Source of the DNA: Nectonema munidae
Taxonomy: Eukaryota; Nematomorpha; Nectonematoida; Nectonematidae
Direction of reading: 5' to 3'
Assembly (NCBI GenBank): GCA_030549495.1
Contig: JAUIRK010000248.1
Span: forward strand, 1-64,000
Length of the DNA: 64,000 nucleotides
The notes under the pieces were generated by a model that saw only the letters and a program-made list of their open reading frames with translations, ran no database searches and was not told the DNA's origin. The position numbers and the translations under genes are program-made. Each line of letters starts with the position of its first letter. Positions within the stretch are counted from its first letter, which is position 1. Of the stretch, positions 10,565 to 22,371 are shown one piece after another.

Positions 10565-11820
10565 CTGGTAAATTAAAAAAAGATTCTGTTTCTTTAGATG
10601 AAGTAGAGGCAGATTTTAGCCAGCGCAGCATTTCTTTATAAAATTGTTTATTTTAAAAGCCTAAATAATAATGAAGAACTAAATAAAATAATTGAAAGTT
10701 CGTTAGTCAATCAGTTTATTTTAGAAAAGAATGGAATTAAAAATATAGCAAAATTATTTTACAATTAGCAAAAAAAATTATTAGTAACCAACTCATTTAG
10801 TCTAAATTTTTATTAAATTTTGATTTGCTATGAAAAATTACATAACGTTAATTTACTAAAGAAAAAGGGTGACTATTAGATTTGAATCAAGGAAATATTT
10901 GATCAGGGACAGGGATATAAAAAGGTAGGGCTCTCCCGATCTTATTTCCGTGTTTCACATGTGATTTGTTACAAAGAACTCGTAACATTAAAATATTAAT
11001 GTAATTTTATAATTTGCTGTATCATATTAGAAAAAGTGTTACACAGAAAGAGGAAATCTGGTAAAAAATCTTAGATTTAAACAGAGTGCCCCTATATATT
11101 ACTACCTAGATCCGTCACTAGTTAAAATTAAAAAATTAAGAGCAGGCAATCAAAAATTCTATAATTTGAAAAGTAGTCAAAAATGAAAACGGACCTAAAG
11201 ACGATTTTTGTGGATTTGGAGTCTGGTAAAATGCCCAACTTAGTTTTCTAAAAAAGAAAACACGGTTTTTAGTATAATTCTTTAGATTTTTTCTACTACC
11301 AGCCCTGTGTCAAATATATAATCTACAAATAAATTTTAAACTATAAATAATGTCCCTTACAAAAAAGATTTGATACTTTTTAATGAATTTAAGGTAGCTC
11401 TTGTCAATATAAAAGAAGACTGAATAAGTAAGTTTATAAGTAATAAAGTAAGTCATCAAGAAAAGATGTTTTCTAAATATATGATATAGCCTTTTCTAAT
11501 CTCTTAATGAGAAGATTAGTGTGTCATTTGTAATAAATTGACGTATAGTTGTCATTGAAATGAATAAAAAAAACTTTTTACTCTAAAAGTACTTCCTCTG
11601 TAAAGGATCATAATACTACAGGTAAGTTGAATTTGTGCACAAACACAGGAAGTAGAACAATTGAATGTCGTGTTTAGTAACAGAAAAAATATTTTAGTAC
11701 ATAATGTAAAATCAGATAATAGCTCAACGCGTTTGTTCGCGAAAATAAAATTACGTGAAAAATTTTTTGGTCACAATTCGCGAAAATTTAACTCCGCAAA
11801 AATTTCTTGATTTACCCACT

Positions 11821-13163
11821 TAAAACTATAAAAATAATACAGTGACTCTAGCAAATTAATGTATATCACATCTTAATAGTTTTATAGATTTCTCAACATT
11901 TTTCAAAACCCCTTCTAATTTATAAAAAACATAATATTTATCCAGATATTTCACTAAAAATTACCAACTCAACATCCAGAATCCAAGTACACCTACATTT
12001 ATAAATATTCAAAGTTGACTTTCTTTTAAAGGTTCCATTTCAAATTTCTCTATTGATTCTCAATCTGTAATCGAATCATTAAACCACATCGAAAATTAAT
12101 TCATGAAGATGCATCTTCTCAATAAAATATCACAGTTTTTAAATTTTAGAATATTTTATTTCTTCACATCAGAATTCTTAAAAGTGATTTCCTGGTAAGC
12201 ATAATTTTGCCATACATTCTGACATTTTTTTCTGAATTTACTAATCAAAAAAATAATTTTATTTAAGTCCTAGTGAAATTTCATTTAATTTATTTCCTAA
12301 CCACGATAAAAGTTCATTTGTATATGAGTGGTTTTGCAAAATGAGATATAAAAATATTTGTATATCTGGTGGGATTATTGGAGAGAATGCGAGAAAATTA
12401 TCATAAGAAATAAGAATCAGAACTTTTAAATCATCAAACATGTGGAATGAGCGATTTAAAAAAAAACATCGGTAAAAATGGGAAGTAGTCAAAGTCACAA
12501 TTAACGGTGTTATTGTGTAGCTCATGGTGAAGAGTGGCATTCTCTGGTTATAGGATGTAGTCTAAAGGCACGTTGCTTCAGGAACAGTTCTTTTATCTCT
12601 CTAGTCTTAACTTACATTTTGAACAAAAAATCTTGGATGACTTGTTCTATTTTCCCCAATTGTCTTCATATTATAAATGATTAAATAACCTTTTATAATA
12701 GTTGATAACTTTGTTTGCACAAAAATATTTAACTTTCTAACAGTAAAATTACTTATTTACCATCAACAACAGCATGTACAAAAATAATCAAAAATCTCAA
12801 TTCATTTTATCGAAGAAAACTTTTAAAGCAAGCAATTATGGGAATGCCAATTTTTAGACTAACTATTTTAGTTGAGGGAGGGAGGGATGGGGCGTGTTAT
12901 CCCTATTTCCTTTATAGGATTAAGTAGAGAATTGAATGATAATAAAAATTAATATGAATAAAGATTTGTTACTTCAAAAATTAATATATTTGTTTAGTTG
13001 CTTGGTTTGGAACACTTCTGAAAGAAAAATTGACAAATAATTATCAAGAATAGTAAAATAAATGTTGATTGCAATTAAATATTAAATTTTTTATCATAAC
13101 AAGCATACAATAAATTTCTCAATGATTTATATTAAATAAGTAGCGTTAGTAGAAAATAAATAT
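11821..13163. other. AT-rich intergenic region downstream of ETFDH
   Basis: No recognisable gene. A 93-codon minus-strand frame at 12259-12540 has no family resemblance. A G-rich patch lies at about 12873-12895. The last part is likely the 3' untranslated and flanking sequence of ETFDH. Confidence 0.5.
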
Positions 13164-13169
13164 TTTATT
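13164..13169 (-). terminator. Candidate ETFDH polyadenylation signal
   Basis: AATAAA on the minus strand, about 115 bases after the ETFDH stop codon. AT-rich surroundings make chance matches common, so this is a position-based guess. Confidence 0.35.
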
Positions 13170-13281
13170 CAAACAAAATAAAATGATTGTTGAAAGGAGC
13201 TTCTATTCTAACAATAAATGAAAGTGTTATCTTGAGTTGCATTGATAAAAAAGTACATAACGATAAAAAAAACTAGCCTGG

Positions 13282-16200
13282 TTACATTCCATTATAAGCT
13301 GGACCACCTCCGCCTTCAGGAGTAACCCAGTTTATGTTTTGGCTCGGATCCTTTATGTCACAAGTTTTGCAGTGGATGCAATTTTGAGCGCTTATTTGAA
13401 ATTTGACTTCGTCATTATCTTTTATGTATTCGTAGACACCTGCTGGACAAAACCTCTCCTCTGGTCCTTTCCATACTTCATAGTTGACTCGCAAAGGAAT
13501 CGAATGATCGCCAAGAGTAAGATGGACAGGCTGGTCGCTTTCATGATTAGTGCCTGTTAAAGCTACACTTGAAGCCAAGTCGAATGTGTAGACACCGTCT
13601 GGCTCAGGATAAAGAATCCGTTCAAAATTCTTTGCTGGCAACAAGCGTTCGCTGTCCTTCTTCTTGTGCTTAAAAGTCCAGGGTTCTCGGCCTAATGTAG
13701 CAAAATGTAGCAAACCAGTATATAACAGACCTCCGTATATTCCCAGGGCTGAACTGAAAGAAGGCTTGATGTTTCTTACGGAGTGTAAATCACTCATTAT
13801 CCAACTCTTATGAATACGTTCACCATAAATTGATAAATTTTGTGACTTTCCAGTAATTACTTCATAGCTCGCCTCAGCCGCAATCATTCCACTCTTCATA
13901 GCGTAGTGCGTGCCTTTAATTTTGGGGACATTGAGGAAGCCGGGACTACAGCCGGCTACACAACCTCCTGGAAAGAACAACTTTGGGATGCATTGATACC
14001 CACCTTCGTTTAAAGCTCGAGCGCCATAAGAAACTCGCTTACCTCCAGAAAGAAGCTTCTGTAGCATAGGGTGTGTTTTGAGTTTTTGGAAAGTTTTGTA
14101 AGGATTTATGTACGGATTTTGATAATCTAGACCTAAAACGTAACCTAGAGCGATTAAAGACTCACCTGAATCAACGTCATCTCCTTCTCCATAATGGTAT
14201 ATGAAAGAGCCACCGTAATTTTTATAAGGCAGAGGCCAACCAACAGTATGAATGACAGTTCCTGCTCGATGCTCTTCTTTTTTCACTTGCCACAATTCTT
14301 TAAATCCTATTCCATAGACCTGTGGTTCGCAGTTTTTCCTCAAATCAAAACTTTTGTAAAGTTCTTTTGTCAAATGTCCGTGACAGCCTTCGCAAAACAT
14401 CGTAATCTTCGCCTTGAAGCACATCCCCTTTTCAAAAGAATCTTTGTGCGATCCATCCTTTGCAATTCCGACATCGCCAATAAAAACGCCTAAATAAAAA
14501 TTAAAATTTGATCAAAGGAAATGGCTTTTGGCATTTTGATTTCGCTGCAATTTAGCATTTTACGCAGCATACAAAACGTAAAAGAAAGTTGTTGAACAAA
14601 TTAATTAGGAATTAATTAGGAGTCATAGTAATTAACATATTACGGTTTGGTATACTTAGCAATCAAGAAATTTTTATGCTTTATGAAAAATATCTTACGA
14701 GCTTTTTTTTATAAACATCATGTTATTATATGAGTAGTTTATCTGATGACTTGATAAAGTCAAAGTTAGTACACGTTCAAGAAAAAATTTATTTATTCCA
14801 TTAGAATAGATGACAGAAAGTAATTTGCTATAAAACTATTGTGTCATCTAAAAGGAGGGTGGACTCTCTCGCTCGGGTTAAAAATCGAGCGTTAACCTCA
14901 GCATTTCTAGATGTGCTTTGATTAAGCTCCAGAGTGAAAAATGAACAAAACACTAAACATGGGTTGTGGATAATATATGAATTCAGAATTTTTTCGAAAT
15001 TAAATGGTTCTCGTAAAAAAGAATTGATATCAATTTTCAAAACCATTCTTCATAAAAAAAATTTTATGTATCAGACAAAAGACACAATATCTCAATATTT
15101 ACTGTGCATTGGCCATTATTTGCGTTTATTAACATGAAATTACAAAAATGTAAATGTTTGATGAACATGAATATAAAATTATTCATCATCACCTACACTC
15201 TTATAGGACCGAATGTGTAAGAAGAAAGATGTGAACAATTACATTAATTTTGGCTAGTTAAAGGGTTACGGAGTAGGAAAGGAAATATCCAACTTCGAGT
15301 TTAAGTGTACTCCTATTCTAAATATTTGTTGGCAACTCTTACTTCCTACTTCGACTAAAGAAAGGTCACTCCATATGGTTACAAAATTTAAAGTTATTTT
15401 TTTTTTAAATACTTAAAAATCAGACTTCGGCTTCAAGATCTCCAGCTAAATTGACTCCTCATTATGAAAACCTGGATATTTAGAGAGTTTGTTTTCATTT
15501 GTCTAATTCTCTACGTAATATGTAAATTTGTTAGTTATTAGGTTTGGAGTTTTATTTAAGTTGTATGACAGCTGTAAAAAATTTCAAAAAAATGTGTAAT
15601 ACCTAAAACTCTATTTCGTTCTTCGTTATAGAGGATTCGAGAAGCAGGAAAGCCAGGATAAACTTCTACACCCAGAGACTCAGCCTGCTCCCCCAGCCAT
15701 TTGACCACATTTCCCAATCGCACAACAAAATTTCCTTCATTGTGTAGTGGAAGCCTTTTGAATAGTGGAAGACGCAGAGCAATCTTTTTATAGAGTAAGT
15801 AAAAGTATTCATCCGCGCACAATGTGGAAATGGGCGCTCCTTTACTCGCCCAATCAGGAATCAACTCATCTAAAGCCTTAGTTTCAATGCAAGCACCTTG
15901 CAAGTTAATAGGCATATTTAAGGCTGAATACCTAGTGAAATTAAATGTTACCAGAGAGTGTGTGGGCACCAATGTAAGAAGCCTTGTCTAAAACACAGAC
16001 CCTTAGCTCATCGTTGCCGTTTTCAAGGGCCAATTGTTTAAACTTGATTGCTGCAGATAGACCTTAACAAATAAACGAGTATTGCTCAGCATAAGCCATA
16101 TTACATAACATAGCACAGTCGTGTCAAAATGCAATTGCCTAAGGCGCGCATTTTGACAGATACATCTACTCCGCTGCAGATTTTGTTCATAAAAATTTAG

Positions 16201-19098
16201 TATACGCTAATCCTGAGTGATTTTTTTATTTAGTATTGTTCATTCTTCAAAAACAAATTTTGTTTGCCCCCCCCCCCCTTCCTCACTAGTGTAGTAAAAA
16301 CGCATAAGATGAGGGTTATGCAAAAAGACCTGTCAATGAAAGGTATGAGAAGTACAGAATATTCTATATTATAGAAATGTAAGTAGAGATGTCACTTGTG
16401 CTGAGATAATCAATTGAAAAAGCAAAAGGGCTACATTAGATCAAACCCCTAACTACATCGCTGGCTCGGTGATGCTCATTGTATGAGAGAAATAACAGCA
16501 CAAGTGATAATAACACATGTGCAATGTGCATGACAATAATATTATAGCGTATAAAATATAGCCTAGAAGTTATAAGTTCAGTTGTTTGCAATATACATTT
16601 CTCGAGTGCAATAAGTTATCCATTACAGTCTTACTCTTCCGTTAATAAAGCAAAAGTAAAAAGATTATATCCAGCATTAAAAAAAGGTTTACACATTGCA
16701 ATATACTTTCAATGCATATTTATAGTTGCAATATAAAAGTGACCTGTTTTCTCATTTTCATAGACATTTCAGCTAGAGATAAGCTAAATGCCTTATAAAG
16801 CTATTCCTGTCTATTTTGCAACAAATGTGTAAGAACGTCGATTAGCTTTTATAAATACCAAGGTGTTGGTGTTAGCCCCTAGATTATACTATCTCTATAT
16901 GAGTACTAGGATACGCCTGTTTGTATCTCGCTTCGCTCGAGACGTAGGATTCTAGGTCCAGTTAAAGATCATTGGTACTGTGATTATAGGTCCTGTTAAA
17001 GATCATTGGCACTGTGATTCTAGGTACTCTTAAAGATCATTGGTACCCCATGATTCTAGGTCCTATGAAAGATCATTGGTACCCCCATGATTGTAGGTTC
17101 TGTGAAAGATCATTGGTACTCACGTGATTCTAGATCCTGTTAAAGATCATTGGTACTCACGTGATTCTAGATCCTGTTAAAGATTATTATTGGTACACCC
17201 GTGATTCTAGGTGCTGTGAAAGATCATTGGTACCCCCGTGATTCTAAGTTCCATTAAATAGCATTGGTACCGGGATTCTAGGTACACTCAAAAGATCGTG
17301 GATACCTGGATTATAGATACCCTTAATGAACCCGTAAAGATCATTGGTACCCCTGTAAAGATCATAAGTACCCGTAAAGATCTGTACATATATATATATA
17401 CAACACGCTAACGCCAGGAGTTCAATCAGATGAATACAAAAGGATCAGTTTTCCAATGAAAAAATTCTTAACCCTCATCCGACCACTTGAACACAATCGT
17501 GTTCACACTAAACATTGAAACTAATTTCTAAAAATTTCTGAAATTTTATAAAAATTTATGAACCAAAAGATCAAACTTTAAGGTCAGAAAAACTTATTCA
17601 GATAAAAATTTTCAATATATTTAAGTTTCCAAAAATAAATAATGCATAAAATCAAAATTTTTATTTATACTTTTAACGCCATCTACCAGTTTTTAAAATA
17701 AATCAGAATATGTATTTTATTCAAAATATATAATAAATGAATAAAATAACGGAAATTTACCACTGTTGGTATTTTAGTTTATATTTATGCATATTATAGA
17801 TAGTATAGCAAATGCTCTAAATTTAGTCAAAAATACGCACACGCTTTGAATAGAATACAAATTTTACAAGTTTTACCATGAAAGGATTGAAAAATCTTCC
17901 TTAAAAAGTATCAATATCTAAAATACTCTACAAATATATAGCATTGATAGTGTTTTCAAAATATCAAATCAAATTTTAATAAAAGCAAGAATGGTTCACA
18001 AAACTCACTTTAAATAAAGAAATCATAAAAGGGGTAGCCAAAAAACACAACCATAAATTCCAATTAACTAGTACACTTCCCCACATTACCTAGACCACTG
18101 ACATTATAACACACAGACACGAGGGTGACCATTTATCATTTGCAAGATCGATTTCATAAAAACAGAACTTTGACAGATATACAACAATCAAGTAAGTCAT
18201 GTAATGTTAGAAACCCTGTGTTATCATCATACAAAGTCCATAACAGAGCTCTTTTTGAATAAGCCCCAAACTTGACATCTAAAAACATGCTTTTTCAGAA
18301 TTTTGTAAACAGCGCAAAAATTGTCTGCTTTAAATATACAAAATTTCACTGAAAAAGTAGGCCGAAGATTAGTTTAAATCCTCGTCCCCCAAGGGTTAAA
18401 ACACGATAAATTGTGTCATTTACGATACTGAAAACCAACATTCAAGGTAACAAGAAAAATGAATCAGCCTGGTGTCACTCGCGAAGGTCTCATTTGTGAC
18501 GGATTATTATGTCCCTATTTCTCTATTGAGCTGTCATATTTTATTTTGAAATGATAAATGAGTATTTCCTTAACCAATGAGAAATTTTTAAGTTAATAGC
18601 CTAAGTTTCTCAATTGAAATTTTAAAAATAGCTTCTATCATTCAATAACAAAATTCACCAGATTTTCTTTTAAACCTAGTTAACAACATATTTTTATCCT
18701 ACAATAGCCATGTAGCTTTTTCATATGTCTCCTACTGTACTTTATATCAGGGTTAAAATATTTGTTGAAAGTTTTTAAACATTCCAACAAACAAAATGTT
18801 GAAAGTATCGTTACTTTTTAATTTGTATAGTGATAGTATCATCACAGATCTAAAAGGAAGCATGAATATGAAATAAAGAAAATCAAGTAGAAATAACAAT
18901 ACCGCAAGGTCCAGCTCCAACAATACACAAGTCTACTTCTTCAACGTAACGGTCATCTTCATCCACGATGGCATGTTCCTCGTGTAAAATGGACGAGGAA
19001 AAAAAGGAACACTTCGTATTCACGATAAATCTTCTTTGACGAAGAAAAATAGAACGGGAAAAAAGTTGCGACGAAAAACATTTTAAAAAGGTATTCAT
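13282..19098 (-). CDS. ETFDH: Electron-transfer-flavoprotein:ubiquinone oxidoreductase (ETF-QO), complete, 4 coding exons
   Basis: Inner mitochondrial membrane flavoprotein that passes electrons from ETF (fatty-acid and amino-acid oxidation) to ubiquinone. Exons on the minus strand: 18903-19098, 15952-16062, 15603-15896, 13282-14489. All introns are GT-AG, every junction closes phase 1, and the total is 602 residues (human 617). The start [20 protein letters not shown] is an arginine-rich, acid-free mitochondrial leader. Exon 1 ends in the FAD-binding loop [11 protein letters not shown] (usually GAGPAG). Exon 2 gives [11 protein letters not shown] and [11 protein letters not shown]; exon 3 gives [16 protein letters not shown] and [20 protein letters not shown]. 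The last exon carries [26 protein letters not shown] core ([11 protein letters not shown]), [20 protein letters not shown], and the 4Fe-4S ligands [10 protein letters not shown] and [15 protein letters not shown], ending [10 protein letters not shown]. The intron at 15897-15951 is only 55 bp; the 16063-18902 intron holds a minisatellite. The gene looks intact. Confidence 0.97.
16945..17386. repeat. Minisatellite, ~11 units of 35-41 bp, in an ETFDH intron
   Basis: Tandem units follow the pattern TGATTCTAGGTCCTGTTAAA then GATCATTGGTACYCC, with length varying by a few bases and increasing decay toward the right end. Each unit contains AAAGATCATTGGTAC. The array lies in the large intron between ETFDH exons 1 and 2 and is followed by a short TA run (17390-17400). 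There are no spacers of unique sequence, so it is not a CRISPR-like array. Confidence 0.9.
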
Positions 19099-19869
19099 CT
19101 AAAAAAAGACATGAAAAAGGGCAAAAATAAATTACAGAATTGCAATGAAATTTGGACATATTGACTTAAAAGGATTCTAATCGTTCGCTAAAACGATTTA
19201 GATAAAGATTTGGGAAGAAAATGGATGTGTTGAAAACTGCGAAAGATTAAGTGAAATTTATTTTCCCTTTATTTGGCATCACAAAAAAAATCATTGGATG
19301 ACAGCTGAAATTTTTAAAGAATAGCCTTGAAGATTTAATAAGAAAATGAAAACAGTCATTTCCTCATTGTCCTTTGTCTATAATCAAAAATATTAAGATG
19401 CTGAAAATAATATAAAAGTTAAAGTCAAAATAAATTTTTTTTATAGTAGAGAGAAAACAACTTATTAATTTGCATCAAGATATTGCCTAATTTTAAGGAG
19501 AGGAGCAAAGGGGCGAAATAGACGTTATTAATAGACAGCGATAAGAAAAAACTCAACCATTTTTAAAGGCCTAAAAAAGTTATTAAAAAAATAAATAAGA
19601 AAAAAAATAGAAAACAATCCTATGTTGTATTCTCCCTCAAAGATTGTCGCAGCAAAAGCGCAAAGGCCGATCCCCTCCAATATAATCTGGTATTTTAATA
19701 AAGGAGAATAAATACAAAAGGAAACTAAAGTTGGGACACGAAAGACAGATAAATTATACTAAAAAAACTAAAAAGCATGCTTTTGATACTGAATAGTCAC
19801 TGGTAATAAATAACTTGCTATCCAAAATATATAAATAATACTTTTGAACAGATTTTTACTTACAAACAT
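19099..19869. other. Upstream region of ETFDH, no recognised feature
   Basis: AT-rich sequence immediately 5' of the ETFDH start codon on the minus strand. It should hold the 5' untranslated region and promoter, but no TATA box, initiator or CpG-rich patch stands out against the background. Confidence 0.4.
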
Positions 19870-20520
19870 TAATATTGTATTTTAAATATCAGTTTGACTT
19901 AAGACCAAAATATTCAACTCCTCTACATACATTATATTATAAATGAAGTTACTACATCTCTTGATAAATTACATGAAGTTCTTACTTTGTTAAATGACAT
20001 TTGAAAAGCTTTTGATTATATTTCGCACAGTCTCTTTTTATTAAATCATCTTTCTCTAGTTTTTTGGTAAAAGTAATAATTTTTTGAATTCATATTTGAC
20101 GAATCGTTGTTAAATAGTTGACAATAATACTATATCTTATCAGAGCAATATTTCAATGAAAGTTCTCAAAGGTCGATTCTAGCCCTACTTTTTTTCTCTC
20201 TATTTATTAACTATATGTACAAATGTAATCAATAAATTAGATTTTTCTTATTTGCTCCTATCTCATGTTTGAAAACATAAATCTCTCTGATAGATCAGCT
20301 GATCAATCAGATTTACGATTGGTGTAGTTGGAAACACCTTAGTGTAAATAAATATAGGTAAAGAAAAGAGATTTATTATAATTCTTATATAGAATTTGTA
20401 GATGTCTTAAAAAAAATTTTGTCTTGTGATTTAATAATAGTCTGAATTGGAAAAATGTTATTAGTTTTGTAGAAACAAAACTAAACGGTGTTATTGTCAT
20501 TAACAATAGATACAAAAATG
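19870..20520 (+). mobile_element. LINE reverse-transcriptase fragment (CR1/Jockey-like)
   Basis: The plus strand, in shifting frames, reads QFDLRPKYSTPLHTLY, then SLDKLHEVLTLLNDI*KAFD with ISHSLFLLNHL, then SSQRSILALLFFSLFINYMY, then WCSWKHLSVN. These correspond to the RT blocks QxGFR.., DxxKAFD, GVPQGS.LGPLLFxLFINDL and W...N.LSxN. Frames shift and stops are common; the YADD block is not clear. An old, 5'- and 3'-truncated copy. Confidence 0.6.
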
Positions 20521-20594
20521 GATATCTCATAAAATTAGGCTAATAATTTACAACCGCTTATTCTTATCATAATGCTATTACAAAAATTATCAAA

Positions 20595-21340
20595 TTTACA
20601 AAAAAAAAAGAAAGAAAGAAATTTGATTTATTTAGAGATTTGAGTGTTTGTTGTTTGAGGTTGTTTAAGGTACGGTTCCAAAAATGAGCGTGTTGTCTTT
20701 AGGAAGCTGATTTGTAGGAGTTGCGGCGTGAATGCTTGCTTTGATGGATTTGTTAAGTTGAAGAGCAGATGTTTTGAGATTACTTGTTGCATCTGTTGTC
20801 AGGCTGATGTTGTCTAACTAGGATTTAAGATTGTAAAAGAATGCTGTCCAAAATATTTGTTTCCCTAAATTAGGATTTCGAATTTTTGAGAGTTCGTTTA
20901 TTGATATTATGTCATAAGTGTGTGAGTGTAAGATGTTGTGAAGGTTGTCATAAGGAGTTTTTGAGTGATTGAGATTTATACGTAAAATATTTAGCATGAG
21001 TAGTTAAATAAAATTTGGCTGTTTTGAGACATTATTAAATTGTTATGGTTTATATAAACGCTGCAGAGTTTAGATTTTGCAAGGTGTGGTTGCTGATAAT
21101 TTATGCAAGAAATTTTGATATTGTCGTTTAGTAGGGTACAGGATGATCTAGCATTCCCACGGTCGCCCTAGTGCGCCCAGTTTGGTAGAGATGCGCTACA
21201 TTTTGAAGAGATGTGGCCGTATTTTAAGCATTTTTCGCATTGTTTGACTTTGGGGTTTAGTGTGAAGAGGGCTAATAGGTGGTGGCCTAGAAAGATTTTT
21301 GGTTGAGTACATAAGTATTGATATATTTCCGGGTTACATG
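20595..21340 (-). mobile_element. LINE ORF1 fragment with CCHC zinc knuckles
   Basis: The minus strand encodes VKQCEKCLKYGHISSKCSA then LPNWAH, and after a break GDRGNARSSCTLLNDNIK and SCINYQQPHLAKSKLCSVYI: a CX2CX4HX4C knuckle plus remains of two more, the layout of ORF1 in I/R1-group LINEs. The plus strand is G/T-rich and C-poor over exactly this interval, the same strand bias as the LINE at 30-3990. It may therefore be the missing ORF1 of that family (inference). Several stops are present. Confidence 0.65.
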
Positions 21341-21354
21341 GTTCTAAAATAATA

Positions 21355-21637
21355 GTCCTCGCTAAGCAAAAATTTTAGAGGGGGCTTCATTGGGGCGCCA
21401 ATTTTTTAACTATCAAGTTAATCTGCTTCAAGGCGAAAAAAACATATGATGTATTTGTCAAGCCATATCTATACAGAATACATTTTCATGAAAGAAATGA
21501 TCATGAATGCTAGATGTTTGACATATTTTTTTAGGGTAATGAAAAATTTTTTAAGGGAGCTTGAATATTAGCTGTGGGTGCTTGAGAAATAGTTGGGGGG
21601 CTTGTGTCCCAAAATTTAATAGGTAGCGCGGGCTCTG
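21355..21637. mobile_element. Probable short non-autonomous hAT element
   Basis: The right end, reverse complemented, reads CAGAGCCCGCGCTACCTATT then ...GGGACACAAGCCCCCC, similar to the hAT end at 35786 (CAGGGCCTGCGTACCCTATT then ...TTGAGCCCCC). The left part carries GGGGGCTTC and GGGGCGCC. The left border and target duplication could not be fixed. Confidence 0.45.
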
Positions 21638-21639
21638 TA

Positions 21640-22371
21640 CGCTGGTTTTTACAAGTTGTGTGGGATAGTTGAGCTTACGTAGTAAATAGATGAGTAAAAA
21701 ATATCATAGCATAAATTAATATCGTTAGAGTTTAAAACTGGTTATCAATTAAGAAAGCCTTTTTTTGAATTAAGTTAGAAATATTTTCGTGAAGGAACTT
21801 TTTTTATTCGAATTGTAAACAAAGTTAGAACTAGAGAAAAATGACTAAAAGAAATAAAGTTTGAAAGATGGTAGGATACTTCTGATTCGAATTACAGAAT
21901 GTCTCAAATTTACAAAATATTGTCAATCAAATATTGAGACTTGTTAGAATGGTTGAAACATGTAGCTTTAATAAATTTATATTAAAATTCTAAAAAGTAT
22001 AATTAGAAGAGGAGGGTAATGCATTAAAATAAAATTAAGAAAATCATAAATGTTTGAAGACTGTGAACGATAAACACAAAAAAATATTGAGAAATTTGTT
22101 CTTATAAGAAAGATAAATTAGTTAACATTCGTAAGAATTAAAAGGAAATTAAACTATTTTAAATATTTTTACTTATGTGAGAAAAAACAACCATGACTAT
22201 CTCTAGTTTTATGCCCATGTAAATAATATGAAAGGTTTCATTCAAAAAATCTAAGATTTCTGATAAAACTTTGTTAACAAACTTATTCTTAAATAATTTA
22301 GAGTAATAAAATATATTAATAAAAATTTAAAAAAAATGAGCCTTTTTGAATAATTATATCCTACTATTTAA
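21640..22371. other. AT-rich upstream region of LSM5
   Basis: Contains the presumed promoter and 5' untranslated region of LSM5. No core promoter motif stands out. Confidence 0.4.

Larger units (their letters stand above)
9341..11820 (-). mobile_element. 2.5-kb DNA element with TTCGCGAAAA-rich terminal inverted repeats
   Basis: The left end begins GTAAATCAAGAAATTTTCGC at about 9343, followed by TTTATTTTCGC and ATTCGCGAAAAATTTTC. The right end at about 11735-11818, reverse complemented, begins GGTAAATCAAGAAATTTTTG, followed by AAATTTTCGCGAAT and ATTTTATTTTCGCGAA. The two ends align over roughly 80 bases. Between them a minus-strand frame (10208-10564) encodes a helix-turn-helix-like domain. 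The ends and HTH resemble pogo-group elements, but the superfamily call is inference and I could not fix the target duplication. A different repeat (9424-10180) appears to have inserted just inside the left end. Confidence 0.65.

Noticed and set aside
11109-11122. AGATCCGTCACTAG as a hAT terminus
   Set aside because: It looks like a hAT end, but no partner terminus or 8-bp duplication could be found.
12259-12540. 93-codon minus-strand frame downstream of ETFDH
   Set aside because: No recognisable family, no splice context, composition as expected for AT-rich non-coding DNA.
13339-14493. Plus-strand frames at 13339-13560 and 14194-14493
   Set aside because: They are shadows of the ETFDH last exon on the other strand.
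15951-15972. Extending the ETFDH exon through 15897-15951 as an open frame
   Set aside because: The extension replaces conserved GAC sequence with unrelated residues; removing the 55-base GT-AG intron restores the family sequence exactly.
16945-17386. Regular repeats that could suggest a CRISPR array
   Set aside because: Units are contiguous with no unique spacers, and the context is an animal intron.
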